A DNA stretch of 64,000 nt from Toxorhynchites rutilus septentrionalis (taxonomy: Eukaryota; Arthropoda; Insecta; Diptera; Culicidae): assembly GCF_029784135.1 (NCBI RefSeq), contig NC_073745.1, positions 40,193,920-40,257,919 of the forward strand, given 5' to 3'. A model generated the notes under the pieces. It searched no databases and was not told the origin of the DNA. It saw only the letters and a program-made list of their open reading frames with translations. Made by a program: the position numbers and the translations under genes. The number at the start of each line of letters is the position of its first letter. The first letter of the stretch is position 1. This document shows positions 44,368-56,399 of the stretch, piece by piece.

Positions 44368-44398
44368 TCAGTCAATGCGCAACCGTCGACGTCGGACG
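44368..44398 (+). promoter_or_regulatory. Candidate TATA-less core promoter
   Basis: An initiator TCAGTC (A+1 at 44370) is followed at +23 to +29 by TCGGACG, which fits the insect pause-button consensus KCGRWCG at its usual position. It opens a GC-richer, repeat-free stretch of ~600 bases. No TATA box. Candidate first-exon promoter of a host gene; no coding exon identified. Confidence 0.35.
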
Positions 44399-44965
44399 TC
44401 CGTTCTATGCTCGCTCGCTCGTTCGCTCTCCTTCTTTCTTCGCGCAACAGCGTATGCTACTCACCAAGCAAGCCAGGGGCAGCATCATCCCCATCGTTTG
44501 TTGTGTTCCACAAAGCTCAATCAAGCACAGTGCGTTTTCGCGTTTCGCCGAGTCGTGTAGTGTTGGTGGACATCCGGAGCCAACCAGCTGCTGCTTGGGC
44601 AGAGGAAAACCTTGCACCGTAAATAGTTGTCCTTTCGCCGAAAGGACGGTTTCAGAGGGAAAGTTTCCTCGAGATATGGATACTTCGTAGGACAAAAGCC
44701 TAATTTCGGGAAAATCCGGAAAATCGGATGTTCTTGTGCAAATGTGCTTGGCCCAGACACTTTTCTCTTGGAGGAGAGGATCAGAGAAGGTGAATACGGA
44801 AGCGAAAAAGCAAAAGTGTGTAAAGTGAAAATCAGAACCGCCAATGCTTGATCCGGTGTAATTGGTGAAGCTGAACAGAAAAAAAAATCGGTTCTCTCAA
44901 CTATCGTGGAAAATAATACCTCGTTTTCCGTTTGTGCAAATCTCTACAACGGATAACAATCCAAG
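44370..44965 (+). other. Possible noncoding first exon (5' leader)
   Basis: Sequence character (GC-richer, purine-rich toward 3', e.g. gtgaagctgaacagaaaaaa) resembles insect 5' leaders. A possible splice donor is at 44964-44966 (aatccaag/gtgtgtagt). Overlapping short frames on both strands argue against coding. Speculative. Confidence 0.2.
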
Positions 44966-45424
44966 GTGTGTAGTCTACGTTAGATAATGTTTTCGTGAAC
45001 TTGAAACAAAACTGTGAATTCAGAGTGAAATTTCGATTTTATATCTAAATTTTTGTGATACAATTTTGAATTTTGGATTGTTTACATGTGCAACAAATCT
45101 ATCGTCATGAACATCAGCATCAAACCCGGTTGTCAGTACAAACAAACAATCATTCCCACGTTCAAATATATGTTTGATTCATATGGTTGTCATTGTTTTT
45201 AACTATCGCACGAGTCATGCGGTTTGAGTTAAACGGAGCATACACACTTCAACGAAGTGGTAGGTACGTCTAGGATCACTCGTATCGAGGACGAACGCTC
45301 GATCATTAACAGGTGGTGGTAATTGGGCTGTCCCGAGACAGGTGGTGGATATTTCGATGCTGACCCTAGCTAGCCTTTTATTCAAAAATATTGACCTTGC
45401 AAATAAAATAGATTTTATTTTCGT

Positions 45425-46080
45425 AATTATTGATTGTAGTCGTTTTTTATTGTTTTCATGGCTTTGGACTAGAGGGCGCTATATTTTTCAATATTTTTTA
45501 TTGAAAGCCTTTTAAAGATTTTTTACATAACATATTTCGATATCAGATATTTTTTTCGTTTTCGAGATATGATTTTTCAAAGTTATCCGAAGGTTAGAAA
45601 AAACAAATTTTCCACCTTTTTTCCACTACCAAAAATTCATAACGTTTGAACTACTGGACCGATTCAGATGATCGATATATGAAATTGGAGCTTATGAATT
45701 AGTTTTCTTTAAACAAATGTTACTTTTGGATTTTCGTTTTTGTAATTATTGATTGAGTTAGTTTTTCAGAGTTTTCTCAGTTATAGATGTAGGGTACTAT
45801 ATTTTTTATATTTTCTCTGTAAAGCTGAGGTTTTTTACATAATATATCCGAAAATCAGAAAGGTGTTATTTTTCGTTTTTGAGTTGCTGTTTTTCAAATT
45901 TAACATGTTTTGAGTCTTCGTTGAATATTCCTTTGTGCCTAGACTAGACCTATGCGACTAGAATCCAATCTTCTCTCAAATGTGATATTTTTGAACGAAG
46001 GTTAGAAGGTTTAGTAGTTCAAAAGTTATGAATTTTTGCAAAATGTAATTTTTGCATAGAAGGAGAAAAATGATTTTGTG
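45425..46080. repeat. Degenerate interspersed repeat, family of 3890-4850
   Basis: Two imperfect units (45425-45715, 45720-46080) repeat phrases such as agggcgctatatttttc, acataacatatttcga and tgatttttcaaagttatccg found at 3890-4850. Non-coding. Confidence 0.5.
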
Positions 46081-46146
46081 TTGCAATTGATCAATTACTT
46101 GTTGAAGAATGTTTGATGACAGCCAGAAAGCTGAGAAGGTCCAACT

Positions 46147-46378
46147 AGGGCGTGATAAAATTTGCTTCATGATGATGTTTGACATTGTCCCGTATTCTGA
46201 ACCTGAACTCGATGAAATTTTCCATAATACAGGCTAAACATTGTCGTTGGTTTTGAAAAGTCTTTGAACAAAACTACAAGGAAGCTGCAGATGGATGCGA
46301 ATGTCAGAATTTGGGATGAAGAAGAGAAGGAGGTGGTAGATCTTTACATGGCGTTAATGTTTCTGTGACGTTCTCGAA
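46147..46378. repeat. Copy of a segment inside the nested hAT-like element
   Basis: From tagggcgtgataaa to gacgttctcgaac this matches 47864-48062 closely (shared ttttccataatacaggctaa, acaaggaagctgcagatgga), with ~30 extra bases here. Probably a fragment of the same transposon family. Confidence 0.65.
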
Positions 46379-46579
46379 CGTTCTCTCACTAAGCGATCGA
46401 TCGTAAGTTCATAACTCTGGGTCCTCAATCGACTTTGTGTTGTTATACAATAACTACGTCCACGCAACAATCATCTGTGATGGAGATCGATTTACGATCG
46501 GTGTCCTGTCCTCTCTTCATCCATACAAGCTCTGCTTGAAACTGATCTGCTCTGCAAGAAACATCGGGATATTATGCTA

Positions 46580-47100
46580 TTAACCCTTTCAGGACCATAA
46601 GATATCCAAGATTAAATATGCCAATATATAATATTTTAGCTATTGTGGGTGTGAAGTAAGAGAATACCACCAGATAAACATAGCAGGGTGTATAGGTTTC
46701 CTATAATTTCACGGAAAATATTTTTCCCTATGGACCATAAAAGTAAATAAACGAAGAGTGAGGTTTGTAATATCGGTTTTATTTATTGCTTTGTAATACA
46801 AAAAAACATAATAAAAATTATCAGAAAAGTAAAATAAATTGTTAGTTATGGTATTTGACGAAACAATTTTGTTCACTTGTGAAGCACAACTGGACATTGC
46901 ACATAACACATTTATTATGTGGTCGGTGTTAAGTCAGACCGGGCCATGTTTAACAATTCTTTTTTTTCGTTCAGAAACACATTTGGACTTACGTTTTATT
47001 TTGACATTCAGTGAAAAAATATCGACTCAATAATAATTGAACAATCGATAACGGTTCTTGTAGAAGGGAAAAATATTTCCCTTGGGCGTGAAAAGGTTAA
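46580..47100. mobile_element. TTAA element A (piggyBac-type, non-autonomous)
   Basis: TTAA (46580-46583) plus CCCTTTCAGGACC at left; right end inverted reads TTAACCTTTTCACGCCC, ending at TTAA 47097-47100. About 517 bp, AT-rich, no transposase. Shares its right TTAA with element B. Confidence 0.6.
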
Positions 47101-49477
47101 CACTAGGTTTACGGACGATAGAGATAGGAATCGAAGTGTCGGTACATTCATATATTATTGGCATTTGCATGTTGCATGTTTACTCAAAATTTTGTTTACA
47201 TTACGATCGTGTCAATTTGACGCATATTCATAGAGATAGGTATACAGGGTGTCGACTACCTTGAAAATCGAGGAATATCAGAGAATTCAAACAATGTCAG
47301 GGGAAATGAGGAAATGTCAGGGAATTTCGTCACCAATCTGGAAAAAATGCAATGCCACTGATAATAATTTTGATTGTTGCAGTGATAAGAAAATTAATGA
47401 TACAAAAAATTTATTTGATTAGTTTGACTCTCTGTAGAGGTTTAAGTATATGTTGTTTGCTTTTGTTGGTAGGTGAACTTAGTCTTTCAGAATGATAAAC
47501 AGCGCAAAAGTAAACGGCGTCTTTATTCAGGTTGTTTTGCTGGCATTCGGCAGATATGTTTGCGTAAAGTTGACTATCTTTCCCGACTGTCTACTGGGTA
47601 TGGAGTTTTGGCAATTTTCATCGTTTTTTTATGAAAACTGTCATACATCGTTGTTACAGAAAATATTACTATTATATGCAACATCGGAAGCAAAACAGTA
47701 CTGAGTACGAAATGGCAGACAAAACCACCCTCCAAGGAATTTGGCATATTCTGGGTTATCATCATACCATTCTGGCTAGGATCGATTTGCTTCAACTATG
47801 CGTTCTGTTTCGTATTCACGTCAATAGCTCGAACCAAGCACCTCCAGAATGTGATAAAACTAGGGCGTGATAAAGTTAGCTGCATGATGATGTTTGGCAT
47901 TGCCCCGTATTCTGGACCTGAACTTGATGAAATTTTCCATAATACAGGCTAAACATTGTCGTTGGTTTTGAAGAGTCTGAACAAAACTACAAGGAAGCTG
48001 CAGATGGATGCGAGGTGGTAGATTTTTACATTGCGTTAATGTTTCTATGACGTTCTCGAACATCAGATCATCTTGCAGCTTTTGAAGAAGACCTGGGAAA
48101 TATATCTTCAAGTTTCTTCTGGTGTCGATCGACAGTACCAACGTGAATTGGTCATTTTACTCGAGCTGCAACTAGACTTTTGAGAAGAAAAAGCTTTTGG
48201 ATTTAAGTGCAATCCACAATATTTGTAAGGTGCATCTAAGGAGGGATGGATTCAAAACAACTCGCCAGAATTTTACGACAGACAAATCCTGCAATTTTAT
48301 TTGGGATGCGAAGGGATGTTAAAAGCCCTGGTGCTTATGAAACGTTGATGGAACCTACGACATCGCAATTGTCACACACGGAAGCCGTATCCTCTCGTGC
48401 TTTTCAGTCATTGATTTCGATTATAAATTGGGTGGAAAACAATTCGAAAAGCTGTTGACTATATTGACGAATTTGGACGTATCAGTTGAGCTCCAGAACG
48501 GTTTCAGAATTTTTGGAAAGGATAAATTAACAGAACTTTTTACCATAGTAAAGATGGTCTTCTGTCACTCGTGTTGAAACCCCAACGTTGAGAGGGTTTT
48601 TTCATTAACACCTATTTTTTCATGAAAACATGCGTAAGGAAACGGCTATACGACATATAATACTGTGTTTCGACGGCTATGATACTATGTTTCACTTTGG
48701 AAGGGTAGCATTAATAAAAATGTCGAGCTAGTTCATCCAACGAGTTCGAAATTCTCATTCTCTTTATCTAGAAAACAAGGGAAGCCGAACGAAAGAAGTT
48801 TTTGCGTCAAACGAATCAAAGCTAATGAAACGGATACGAGAAGCAGGAGCAAAATCTCTCGAAGTGAAACGAATAAAATTTTAGAAACCGCGCAGAAGGA
48901 AGCCAAATATTTGCAAGAACGATTTGTGTCGTCAAAATCGTAACAGTTTTGTGAAATTGGTCCCAATAAGAATAAAAATAACACCTTCTGTACTGTGTTT
49001 GAGGATTCTTCAAGATAACTTTGAACTGTAGTAATAATTCAAATTTCTCACCTTAAAAGACACTTCTCTGTCGTCGTTTAACTCAATCAACAATCACAAA
49101 CAATTCAATTATTCGAAGATATCGACATACGTTCATAAATATCAGTAATTTTGCTAATTAAATGTTTTAAAACTACAACTACCGAACTAGTAGAAAATTT
49201 GATTACTGGTCTTCATCTGGAATTTTTTCTGAAAAAGTACTAGAATAAGGGAATATCAGGATTTTTTTTCGGCTTTTGGGTCGACACTCTGGTATACCAC
49301 ATAGAGAATTTCGATATTTCAACACTTTTGATGAAACTAGACTTCAATATATATTTACCTTGAGGAATGGATAGAAGTCATTACAAGAGATAAAATCAAA
49401 ATGCAAATGTATTTTGTAATTTTCCTTAAAACATTCGAAATGCATCAAAACAAAGCGTCCCGAAAACCTAGTGTTAA
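47097..49477. mobile_element. TTAA element B, containing a hAT-like insertion
   Basis: TTAACACTAGGTTTACGG at the left and, inverted, TTAACACTAGGTTTTCGG at the right (49460-49477). The outer part is only ~330 bp, so without its insertion it is a MITE. It resembles the ends of the piggyBac-type element at 57407 (TTAACACTAAACCTACCG). Confidence 0.7.
47245..49291 (+). mobile_element. hAT-like transposon nested in element B
   Basis: Ends CAGGGTGTCGAC and inverted CAGAGTGTCGAC. GTATA directly abuts both ends (47240-47244, 49292-49296), a 5-bp rather than the usual 8-bp duplication. The plus strand near 48585 encodes NVERVFSL, close to the hAT dimerisation signature, and further on ETAQKEAKYLQERFVSSK ends at a stop. 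Frames are broken throughout; no functional transposase. Confidence 0.6.
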
Positions 49478-49544
49478 TAAAACAACAAAGATCATATCAA
49501 CTGTCTCCGTTGTTCGGTTTAACCAAGGTGCTCATATAAATGTA

Positions 49545-51570
49545 TAACAGGTGAAGCAACATCATCACTTCAATGAGAAGGGGGATTACGGTTTGTGGAG
49601 CGGGGGTTGTTTGTTTTGTTATTGCTTGTTTGTATAGGATACGCCATTTTTGCATTTTCACATGCGATAGTAGTGGATGAACTGGATAAGAATGAAATTC
49701 TACAAAATCATCCCTTCTTTTTCACATAAACTCGCGAAAGCCGAACATAGTAGGCATCGTTCGAATAAGTGTCGTAGCCGGGGTTGCCAACTATAATTTT
49801 GCAAAACCAGGGAGAATGAAAATAAAAATCACGATAAATCAGGATAAATCAGGATAGCTCATATTGGGTTGTCCGAAAAGGTAATGTCAATTTTTGGGAA
49901 AAGAGAAACATCATTTTCAATCAAAGCATCATAATATAATTTTATATCCATAGTTCTGTTTCACAATCTTTCGCTATCTTTCACACAGCTTAAATATTCT
50001 ATCCTCCCAGAACATGTTTGCTTCCTTGTCGAAAGCTGCTGTGAGCTATACATGTGAGAAACAGGTTGCTTGGTAGTAGCTCATAAGACAGAATCCATTC
50101 CAAATCTCACCAGAAACAGAGTATATCTTCCTTCGGGCGAAGACCGGATATGTAAAATAATTAATAAGCATGGTATAAATCGTCGCATAAGCGGAACAGC
50201 TAGTGTTGCACCTGACTTTTTGATCGTTTATATTTTTTCCGAAAATCCTACAGCATCACTACAGTTAATTGCAGAGAAATCAATATTCAAATTTTCACTG
50301 AATTCATCATTCATGCTTTGGAATGAATAATACTCGACAAATGAGGAAAGCATATCAGCAGTGGAAGACTTGTTGATTTTTTTCTAATTTTTATGATATC
50401 TAGTACTGTCATAGATATATTCACCATAGTCTCATAATTAAAGCTGATTCTACTTTGAATCAGACGAACAAATTATATATAAAATCTTTTTATATTGACA
50501 GTGAATTCGAAATTTTTCTTTTGAGTAATTTTGGAAAACCACGAAACAAAATAAAGATAAAAAAAAGCTAATTACAGATTTGCGTCAAGAGAATTTAAAT
50601 TAATGTATGATATATAAAAGTGCGGTATGTTTTATATTTCGGTATGTAACTTGACATTGAAGCGATGTTAAGTATGTGACAACAAGTAAATTCTTTGTAA
50701 ATCGAAAATTAAAATTATTGAAATAATTGTACTGGTTGTGTGAAACGGACATTTGCCAGTGGGGAGTAAAACAAACAGTGAGAAGTCTATTTATTCTATT
50801 CCTGAGGAATATTTCGCGTTCATCAGCTAAAACTAAATCGTCAAATGTGGACTACCCAGCAGATTCCTGCACCCAGAAGCGAAATATTTGAAGATATGTC
50901 CGTTTATACCACTGAAAAGCACGCTATCACTTCAAAGAGTATTAATTCGATGTCATACCATGATCGAAAAAAATTCTTCCTCTAGTGAACAATAATCTTC
51001 TACGCTTCGTATATTTAAATCCTGTCTGTTTTATTCGCATCACAAAAAAAAAATCTAATTTTCGGTCTTTTTATCATTGGAAAAATACTTTTTTGCGGAA
51101 CATTTGACTGATTAAATAAAAAAAACTGCAAGAAACTTCATTTAAGTTCTGGGAAAGATAAGTTTCCAAAGATACAGTCGAAGTTATTCTAACATGTCCG
51201 CATTCTCCTCACTTCCCCCAACAAAAAAAAAATAATAGCACATTTCGCAGAAATGTGGTAGAATTTCCATCAAGCTATGCCCCACTTTTCCATCAAACCA
51301 AAAGAAGAGCACGGATTCAATTACGCAACTGGACAGACCAGACCTGAAGTGCTCCACATTTCGAGCGCAGCCGGATGAATTGGTTACATTCATCAGATCA
51401 GCATGCTGCATCGAATCGCGGATCGCGCAGAAATGAGGCTAACAGGCTGAAAGTAGTAAAAGACGCGATATATGCGCGGGTTGGGCCGTGTTGCGAACGA
51501 AGACCGCATGCGCGTACCAATCAACCCAAATCGCCCCCAAGCGTCATCTCCACAGAATGCCATCGTTGCC
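49545..51570. other. AT-rich spacer, nothing firm
   Basis: A mariner-like terminus phrase (attgggttgtccgaaaagg) occurs at 49863 and cggggttgccaac at 49780, each without a partner. An 86-codon frame at 50070-50330 has no recognised motif. Confidence 0.35.
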
Positions 51571-51576
51571 GCCGCC

Positions 51577-52508
51577 GCACAGTGGGGCCGTTCTGAAAAA
51601 AGACGGTCAAAAATCTTTTCTCGTCTTATCTTACATTTTAGAGCGGGATGTTTTTGTAAGATTGCTTATGACATCCGACTCTTTGATAAGCAGCTTGCGA
51701 AAACGAAAATCGAAGACGGAACAATTGCTATCATCAACTGCAATAAAACTACCGCAAAATAACTTAAATTTGAGGTCTGATAGTGAGATAGAATCAGAAA
51801 TTGATTTATAAATTAATATAATGCAAATAAACATCAATAGTAGATAAAGTATGAAGAAAACAGAGTAAAATTGAGCAAATTGTGCTGTAAAAATTGGTAT
51901 AAAAAGAAATGTTCCCGAGAGTTCCCGAGTTCGAAAAGCAGTTTGCCGAATACTTCAAACCCAAATGACGAACAAAATGACGTTGAGTATTGATGCACGA
52001 ACGTGCACATTTTTGAAAAATTTAATGACTAAAGGTCACATATTTTTGCTTTGTAACCACTGTACATCGCAATGGTGTCGTTTAACACTAAAAGTGTCTT
52101 CAGCAAAGTTATGTATTTTCATGTTATCTAAAACTTTGTGGAACATGTTGAGTTGATATAATGTGATTTAGGCATAACTTAAGTTAAAAAACTAGTTTTG
52201 ATATAGTCTCCACAGAAAAACAGTTATATCTCTGAAGGACTGGTAGATAGATATTATGTATCTTCAGCAAAGTTTCATAAAATTTATAGTTCTACAATGT
52301 TTCTGAAGACATAACTCAACTATCTCGTAAGTATGAAAAGTTAGTTTTTTTAAATTTTTACTGTAACTTAGCAAGAGTTCAAATGAAACCGCCAAATTAT
52401 TCGAATCAACATTCTGAATAACTTTTCTGAAGACACCCATGCTCTAAAATGTAAGGTAAGACGAGAAAAGATTTTTGACCGTCTTTTTTCAGAACGGCTC
52501 CACTGTGC
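51577..52508. mobile_element. Non-autonomous DNA element with ~68-bp TIRs
   Basis: Termini starting GCACAGTGGGGCCGTTCTG (left) and, inverted, GCACAGTGGAGCCGTTCTG match almost perfectly for ~68 bases, through cggtcaaaaatcttttctcg. GCCGCC abuts both ends (51571-51576, 52509-52514), a possible 6-bp duplication. The 800-bp interior is AT-rich, repeats phrases such as cttcagcaaagtt, and has no transposase. Superfamily not assigned. Confidence 0.8.
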
Positions 52509-52514
52509 GCCGCC

Positions 52515-53777
52515 ACTGTTGCTGCACACACGCTGAGCGCGCGCCCTTTCAGCAGAAGTGATTTCGTAATCCCTGAACTATTCTATTTGTTCTGATGAAC
52601 GATATTTCTTCATCTCGGCCACTCGCGCGGCGTTTACGCTCGGATGCGTCCCGCATCAACTTCCTCCCATATTTCCGTCCAACTCACAAGAAGTGAGTTG
52701 GCTAAATCATAACTGCTGGTGTCGCCTCTAGTGCTGAAAGAGGAGGGGGGCAGGAGGATTTTTAGTTTCCGCCATAGACATGGGCTACCGCACGAACCCC
52801 TGTCTGCGCTATAAACTGTGTTCTCAAGAAAATAGGTTACCGCGTATATGAGTCTTTTTCTTAATTATCGCCGCGCAACAAGTGATGCACTCGATGCACA
52901 CACGTAATGTGTGTTCGACTAGAAAACGGTCGTGAAGTGCAAATTTGTCCACTCGAAGCTTAGTGTGCAGAATTATCCGCAAATAAGGTGCACACATAGT
53001 TTCCACCACGGATCGTGGTGACGTTACCAAGTTATTGTTTACGTTCTTCGCACTTGTGAATGCCGACATTGGTATCGCCGTAAAGCAGCGTCTCACCACT
53101 AAACAGCGTTCAGGGCAAACTAATGATGGAAATGTCAACATTAGGCGGCAGTGCCAGTGCAGTGCTCAGTGCCGCCGTTTAATATCTTCGCAACAAGCAT
53201 CATCCTGCATCGGAACCGCAGCGGCCTTCCTCTGGCTCAGCCATAATTGCGTGTATGACTCTTTTTTTTGCTACCCCACGCGTCTCCCAAGCCCATCCGC
53301 GGGAGCTGATTCCGAAGTCTATGGGTGACGAACCACCGATAGGGGTAGAGGGAGCGGCGGGGGTCGAGCAAGGTTTCGCCGTGATTGATACGAGCGTGCG
53401 CCTCCATGGTCACGAGGCAACCGGATAAAGTGATGTAAAATAACATGGCAAAGACCACACACACAGATGCACATTCAGCGCGAGAGAGAGAGATAATGGA
53501 ATCAAACAGCGCACTTGATACGACCTTGAATTGTTGATGCGCGGCTCCCATTGTGGCAGCGGTTAAGGTTTGCTTCCGTTTCAGCTGCTGGAGGTGATAA
53601 GATCCGTACTGTTTCCCATAGTTTTTTTTTGTTTCTTGGAGCGTTTTCTCCTAGCCAAAATGTCCGCCGCTGTTCCGTTTGCGAAACAGAAATGCCGTGT
53701 GTGGTTGTAAGAGGGATGATACCTGAAGTAATCATTGTATTATTGACGATCGAGCAGGCAAATATGTTATTTTCCAG
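52515..53777. other. TE-poor GC-richer region, possible host 5' DNA
   Basis: Repeat-free sequence with CpG-containing stretches; frames up to 105 codons overlap on both strands without motifs. It precedes the microprotein candidate and could include its promoter or upstream exons. An acceptor-like ttattttccag ends at 53777. Confidence 0.3.
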
Positions 53778-53820
53778 TTTTCCACGCGAGCTTGGAAAAG
53801 ATAGTAATTATTCTCCCGAG

Positions 53821-53937
53821 ATGGCTTTGCAGCATACTATTGGCCTGTTGATGATGTTATTATCAATCTTGGTGTGCTTCGTAATCATGATTTTGAATGT
53901 AGTACTTCTTCGCGAACATATTTGGGGAAAAAATTGA
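53821..53937 (+). CDS. Candidate 38-residue single-pass membrane microprotein
   Basis: The ATG at 53821 has a good context (G at -3 and +4) and follows a splice-acceptor-like site (ag 53776-53777) by 43 bases. The peptide is MALQH, then ~25 hydrophobic residues (TIGLLMMLLSILVC, FVIMILNVVLL), then REHIWGKN and TGA. Basic residues after the segment predict a lumenal/outside N-terminus. The frame is also open upstream (to 53551), but that part has no such character. I recognise no family; sarcolamban-like insect peptides are similar only in size and form. A hydrophobic stretch can arise by chance in AT-rich DNA, so confidence is low. Confidence 0.25.
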   Translation: MALQHTIGLLMMLLSILVCFVIMILNVVLLREHIWGKN

Positions 53938-53939
53938 AA

Positions 53940-55420
53940 AACTAAACATCGGTCGCGGCACGAAAATTTAAAGAGCTTGGTTTTTTTCTTGGACGTTTCT
54001 ATTATTTTCTTCTGAAATTCTTTCTTGTGCATCAATCTGCTTATTGTTATTGATATTATTATTAGTAAAATTAGTAACTAAATATTCACTTAATAATAAG
54101 CTGGATGCAGTAGCGTAATGTGCGGGCGGCAAACCCGGAATTTGCCGGGGGCGCTAACCCTTTGGGGCGCAAAATCCAAGAATTTTCATTTGGAATATTT
54201 TCCCCGTATTAATTGTGTAAAAAAATATCGTGTTTCTGTCCGTACATGAAACCAATAACCTTTCTTTGATTTTCGTCAAATTGAATCAACATCACATCAC
54301 ATTACCCCAGTACCCTTTATTATTGCTACACATGCCTGGGCGCCCATAAATTCCCATATGTTCGAAAATTACATCATGGTAAGCGTTGTTAGTCCAATCG
54401 ATGTTCGCGCTAACGAAATTGATCTTTGTTCGAAAGTGGAAATGGATTTTCAGGCGAAAAAATGTTTCGATTTTTTTGAGAAGCTTCGACAGAAAGTAAA
54501 TATTATTCTCAAGTTTCAAGTTTCACAATGACATTGTTGTTAGCCACATTGGATTTCACGTTTGCAGAATTAAGCTTTGTGTTTCGTTAGTGTGGAGCGA
54601 AAATGATTCTCGGGTGGAAATATAAATTATGAAAGGAAATTTACTTTTCTGTATCAAACATGTATTCCATGTAACGGAGAATGTTATTTCCAAATTAATC
54701 AAGAATTTTGAGCGGAAATTGTGACTGAAAATAAATTTATATTATAATGTCGAGTTTTGGTAGAAGTAATAAGAAATTTATAGTAAATTAAAATTGTGAA
54801 GATCCAAACAGAATCTGTAAAAAAAACAATCAATGGAGAGTTCTGTGATTGAATCCACGAACGTTCGCTCCGTAAGAAAACGTGAATGTTTATATAAAAA
54901 AATAATTTGGGACGTGACGAAGTTTGTCGGGTCAACCAGTTCATAATATATTAATTCATGTCATTTCTGTTCAATGATGGAATCAACATAGAAGAAATAT
55001 CAATAAAACTAAAAAGCATTAATTGAAAATGAAATCTTCAGTATTAATAGTATTAATAACATATTTTTAAAATCAAGAGAGATGAAGCTCTTGATTTCAA
55101 TTTCAAAAATATATTTACTGTACTTATTGGAATTCACTTTGCGAGGAAATGTGTTGCATTTTTGAAATCTTTTTTCGGATATACTTATACCCGAAAACAA
55201 TATTCTATACTATGAAACAAAACATCGCTCTCCTTCGACAGATTACTATTTGGCATGCTGTTTGGGAATAAATTGGAGTACATTAGAACGAAAATATGAA
55301 AAACATGTCGAAAATATACAACCCAATGTTTCCAGCGCTTTATCAGATACAAAACAAACATTTAGGATAAAATGTGTTTTTAAAATAAAATTGTTTGCAG
55401 TAAAAATGAAAACATAAAAA
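53940..55420. other. AT-rich spacer, nothing recognised
   Basis: No supported gene or element. Frames of 60-80 codons are AT-driven. Confidence 0.4.
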
Positions 55421-55435
55421 ATAAAAGAGCCTATT

Positions 55436-55751
55436 CTTCTTCTTCTTCTTCTTCTTCTTCTTCTTCTTCTTCTTCTTCTTCTTCTTCTTCAATGGCACTA
55501 ACGTTCCTAGAGGAACTTCGCCGTCTCAACGTAGTATTACTTGCGTCATTTTTATTAGTACTTAGTTGAGATTTCTATGCCAAATAACACGCCTTGCAAT
55601 GCATTCTGAGTGGCAAGCTCTAGAATACGCGTGATCACAGTGCAAGTCGGAGGAAATTTCTTTGACGAAAAATTCCCCCGACCAGAACGGGAATCGAACC
55701 CGAACACCCGGCATGTTAGTTATGACGCTAACCACTCGGCCACGGGAGCAC
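55436..55751 (-). mobile_element. tRNA-derived SINE (Feilai-like), copy 2
   Basis: Minus strand: A box gtggccgagtggtta, B box gggttcgattccc, body and end as in copy 1 (26606), then a long (GAA)n 3' tail seen on the plus strand as (TTC)~19 (to 55490). The 13-bp target duplication aaaagagcctatt is perfect (55423-55435, 55752-55764), indicating a recent insertion. The 63-codon frame over the head is translated SINE. Confidence 0.85.
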
Positions 55752-55929
55752 AAAAGAGCCTATTATTATTATTATAACTTATTAGTTTTTGATAAGGAAT
55801 CATTGTTCTCGTTACCTCAAATAACAGTTTACAATCAAACTACTACTTATTAACGATCACTTAACCAACATATTGTACTGATAGTCCGCCGTCTGCTTTT
55901 GAAAAAAGGCGCACGTGGCGGTGAAAAGT

Positions 55930-56336
55930 TTGGCCACCTCTGCTATAACGGATATAGCATCAGATTTTCCATTTATAACTACGAGCATGGATCAGTTGAA
56001 GCAGGTTGCATCAAATTTCGGGCGGGAGTATTCTTCAGATGTTGAAACAGAGGAACTTGTATTAGAGGTGATCAAGATCGAAGATATTCCCTGACGTGAA
56101 CTCTTCGACGCCTTTAGGCGTCTTGAACATTATTTTCAGATATTCTCTCGAAGCATTTTATTCTATCATCGAGACGGCGCTACGAATTATACTGACGCTT
56201 CTAGTTACAGTGACATCGTGCGGACGCAGTTTCAACAAACTTAAATTGGTTAAAAGTTATTTGTGTTCTAAAATAAGCCAAGGCCGACTCAATGGCTTGG
56301 CAATTCATTCGATCGAGAAAGAATTGCTAATATCTT
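55930..56336 (+). pseudogene. hAT transposase C-terminal fragment
   Basis: After a diverged stretch (SMDQLKQVASNFGREYSSD, then EELVLEVIKIEDIP and a stop) a shifted frame reads ALRIILTLLVTVTSCGRSFN, KLKLVKSYLCSKISQGRLN, GLAIHSIEKELL. This is the C-terminal dimerisation block of hAT enzymes of the ZMYM-associated type. The usual ASCERSFS is altered to TSCGRSFN. Catalytic parts are lost. Confidence 0.75.
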
Positions 56337-56399
56337 GATTTGGATGTAATAGCCTTCTAAATCCGAATAAACTGCTCAAAGTGAACATTGATATATGTG

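Larger units (their letters stand above)
46379..49540 (+). mobile_element. SINE copy interrupted by nested elements
   Basis: 46379-46583 matches the SINE at 21853 (shared agcgatcgatcgtaagttca, ataactacgtcca, cgcaacaatcatc, agaaacatcggg). The match resumes at 49474 (gatcatatcaactgtctccg). The 2.9 kb between is an insertion at a TTAA. The 5' head is missing and the right part fades by ~49540. Confidence 0.7.

Noticed and set aside
49863..49900. mariner left terminus (ttgggttgtccgaaaag-like)
   Set aside because: No matching inverted end or transposase nearby, so at most a fragment.
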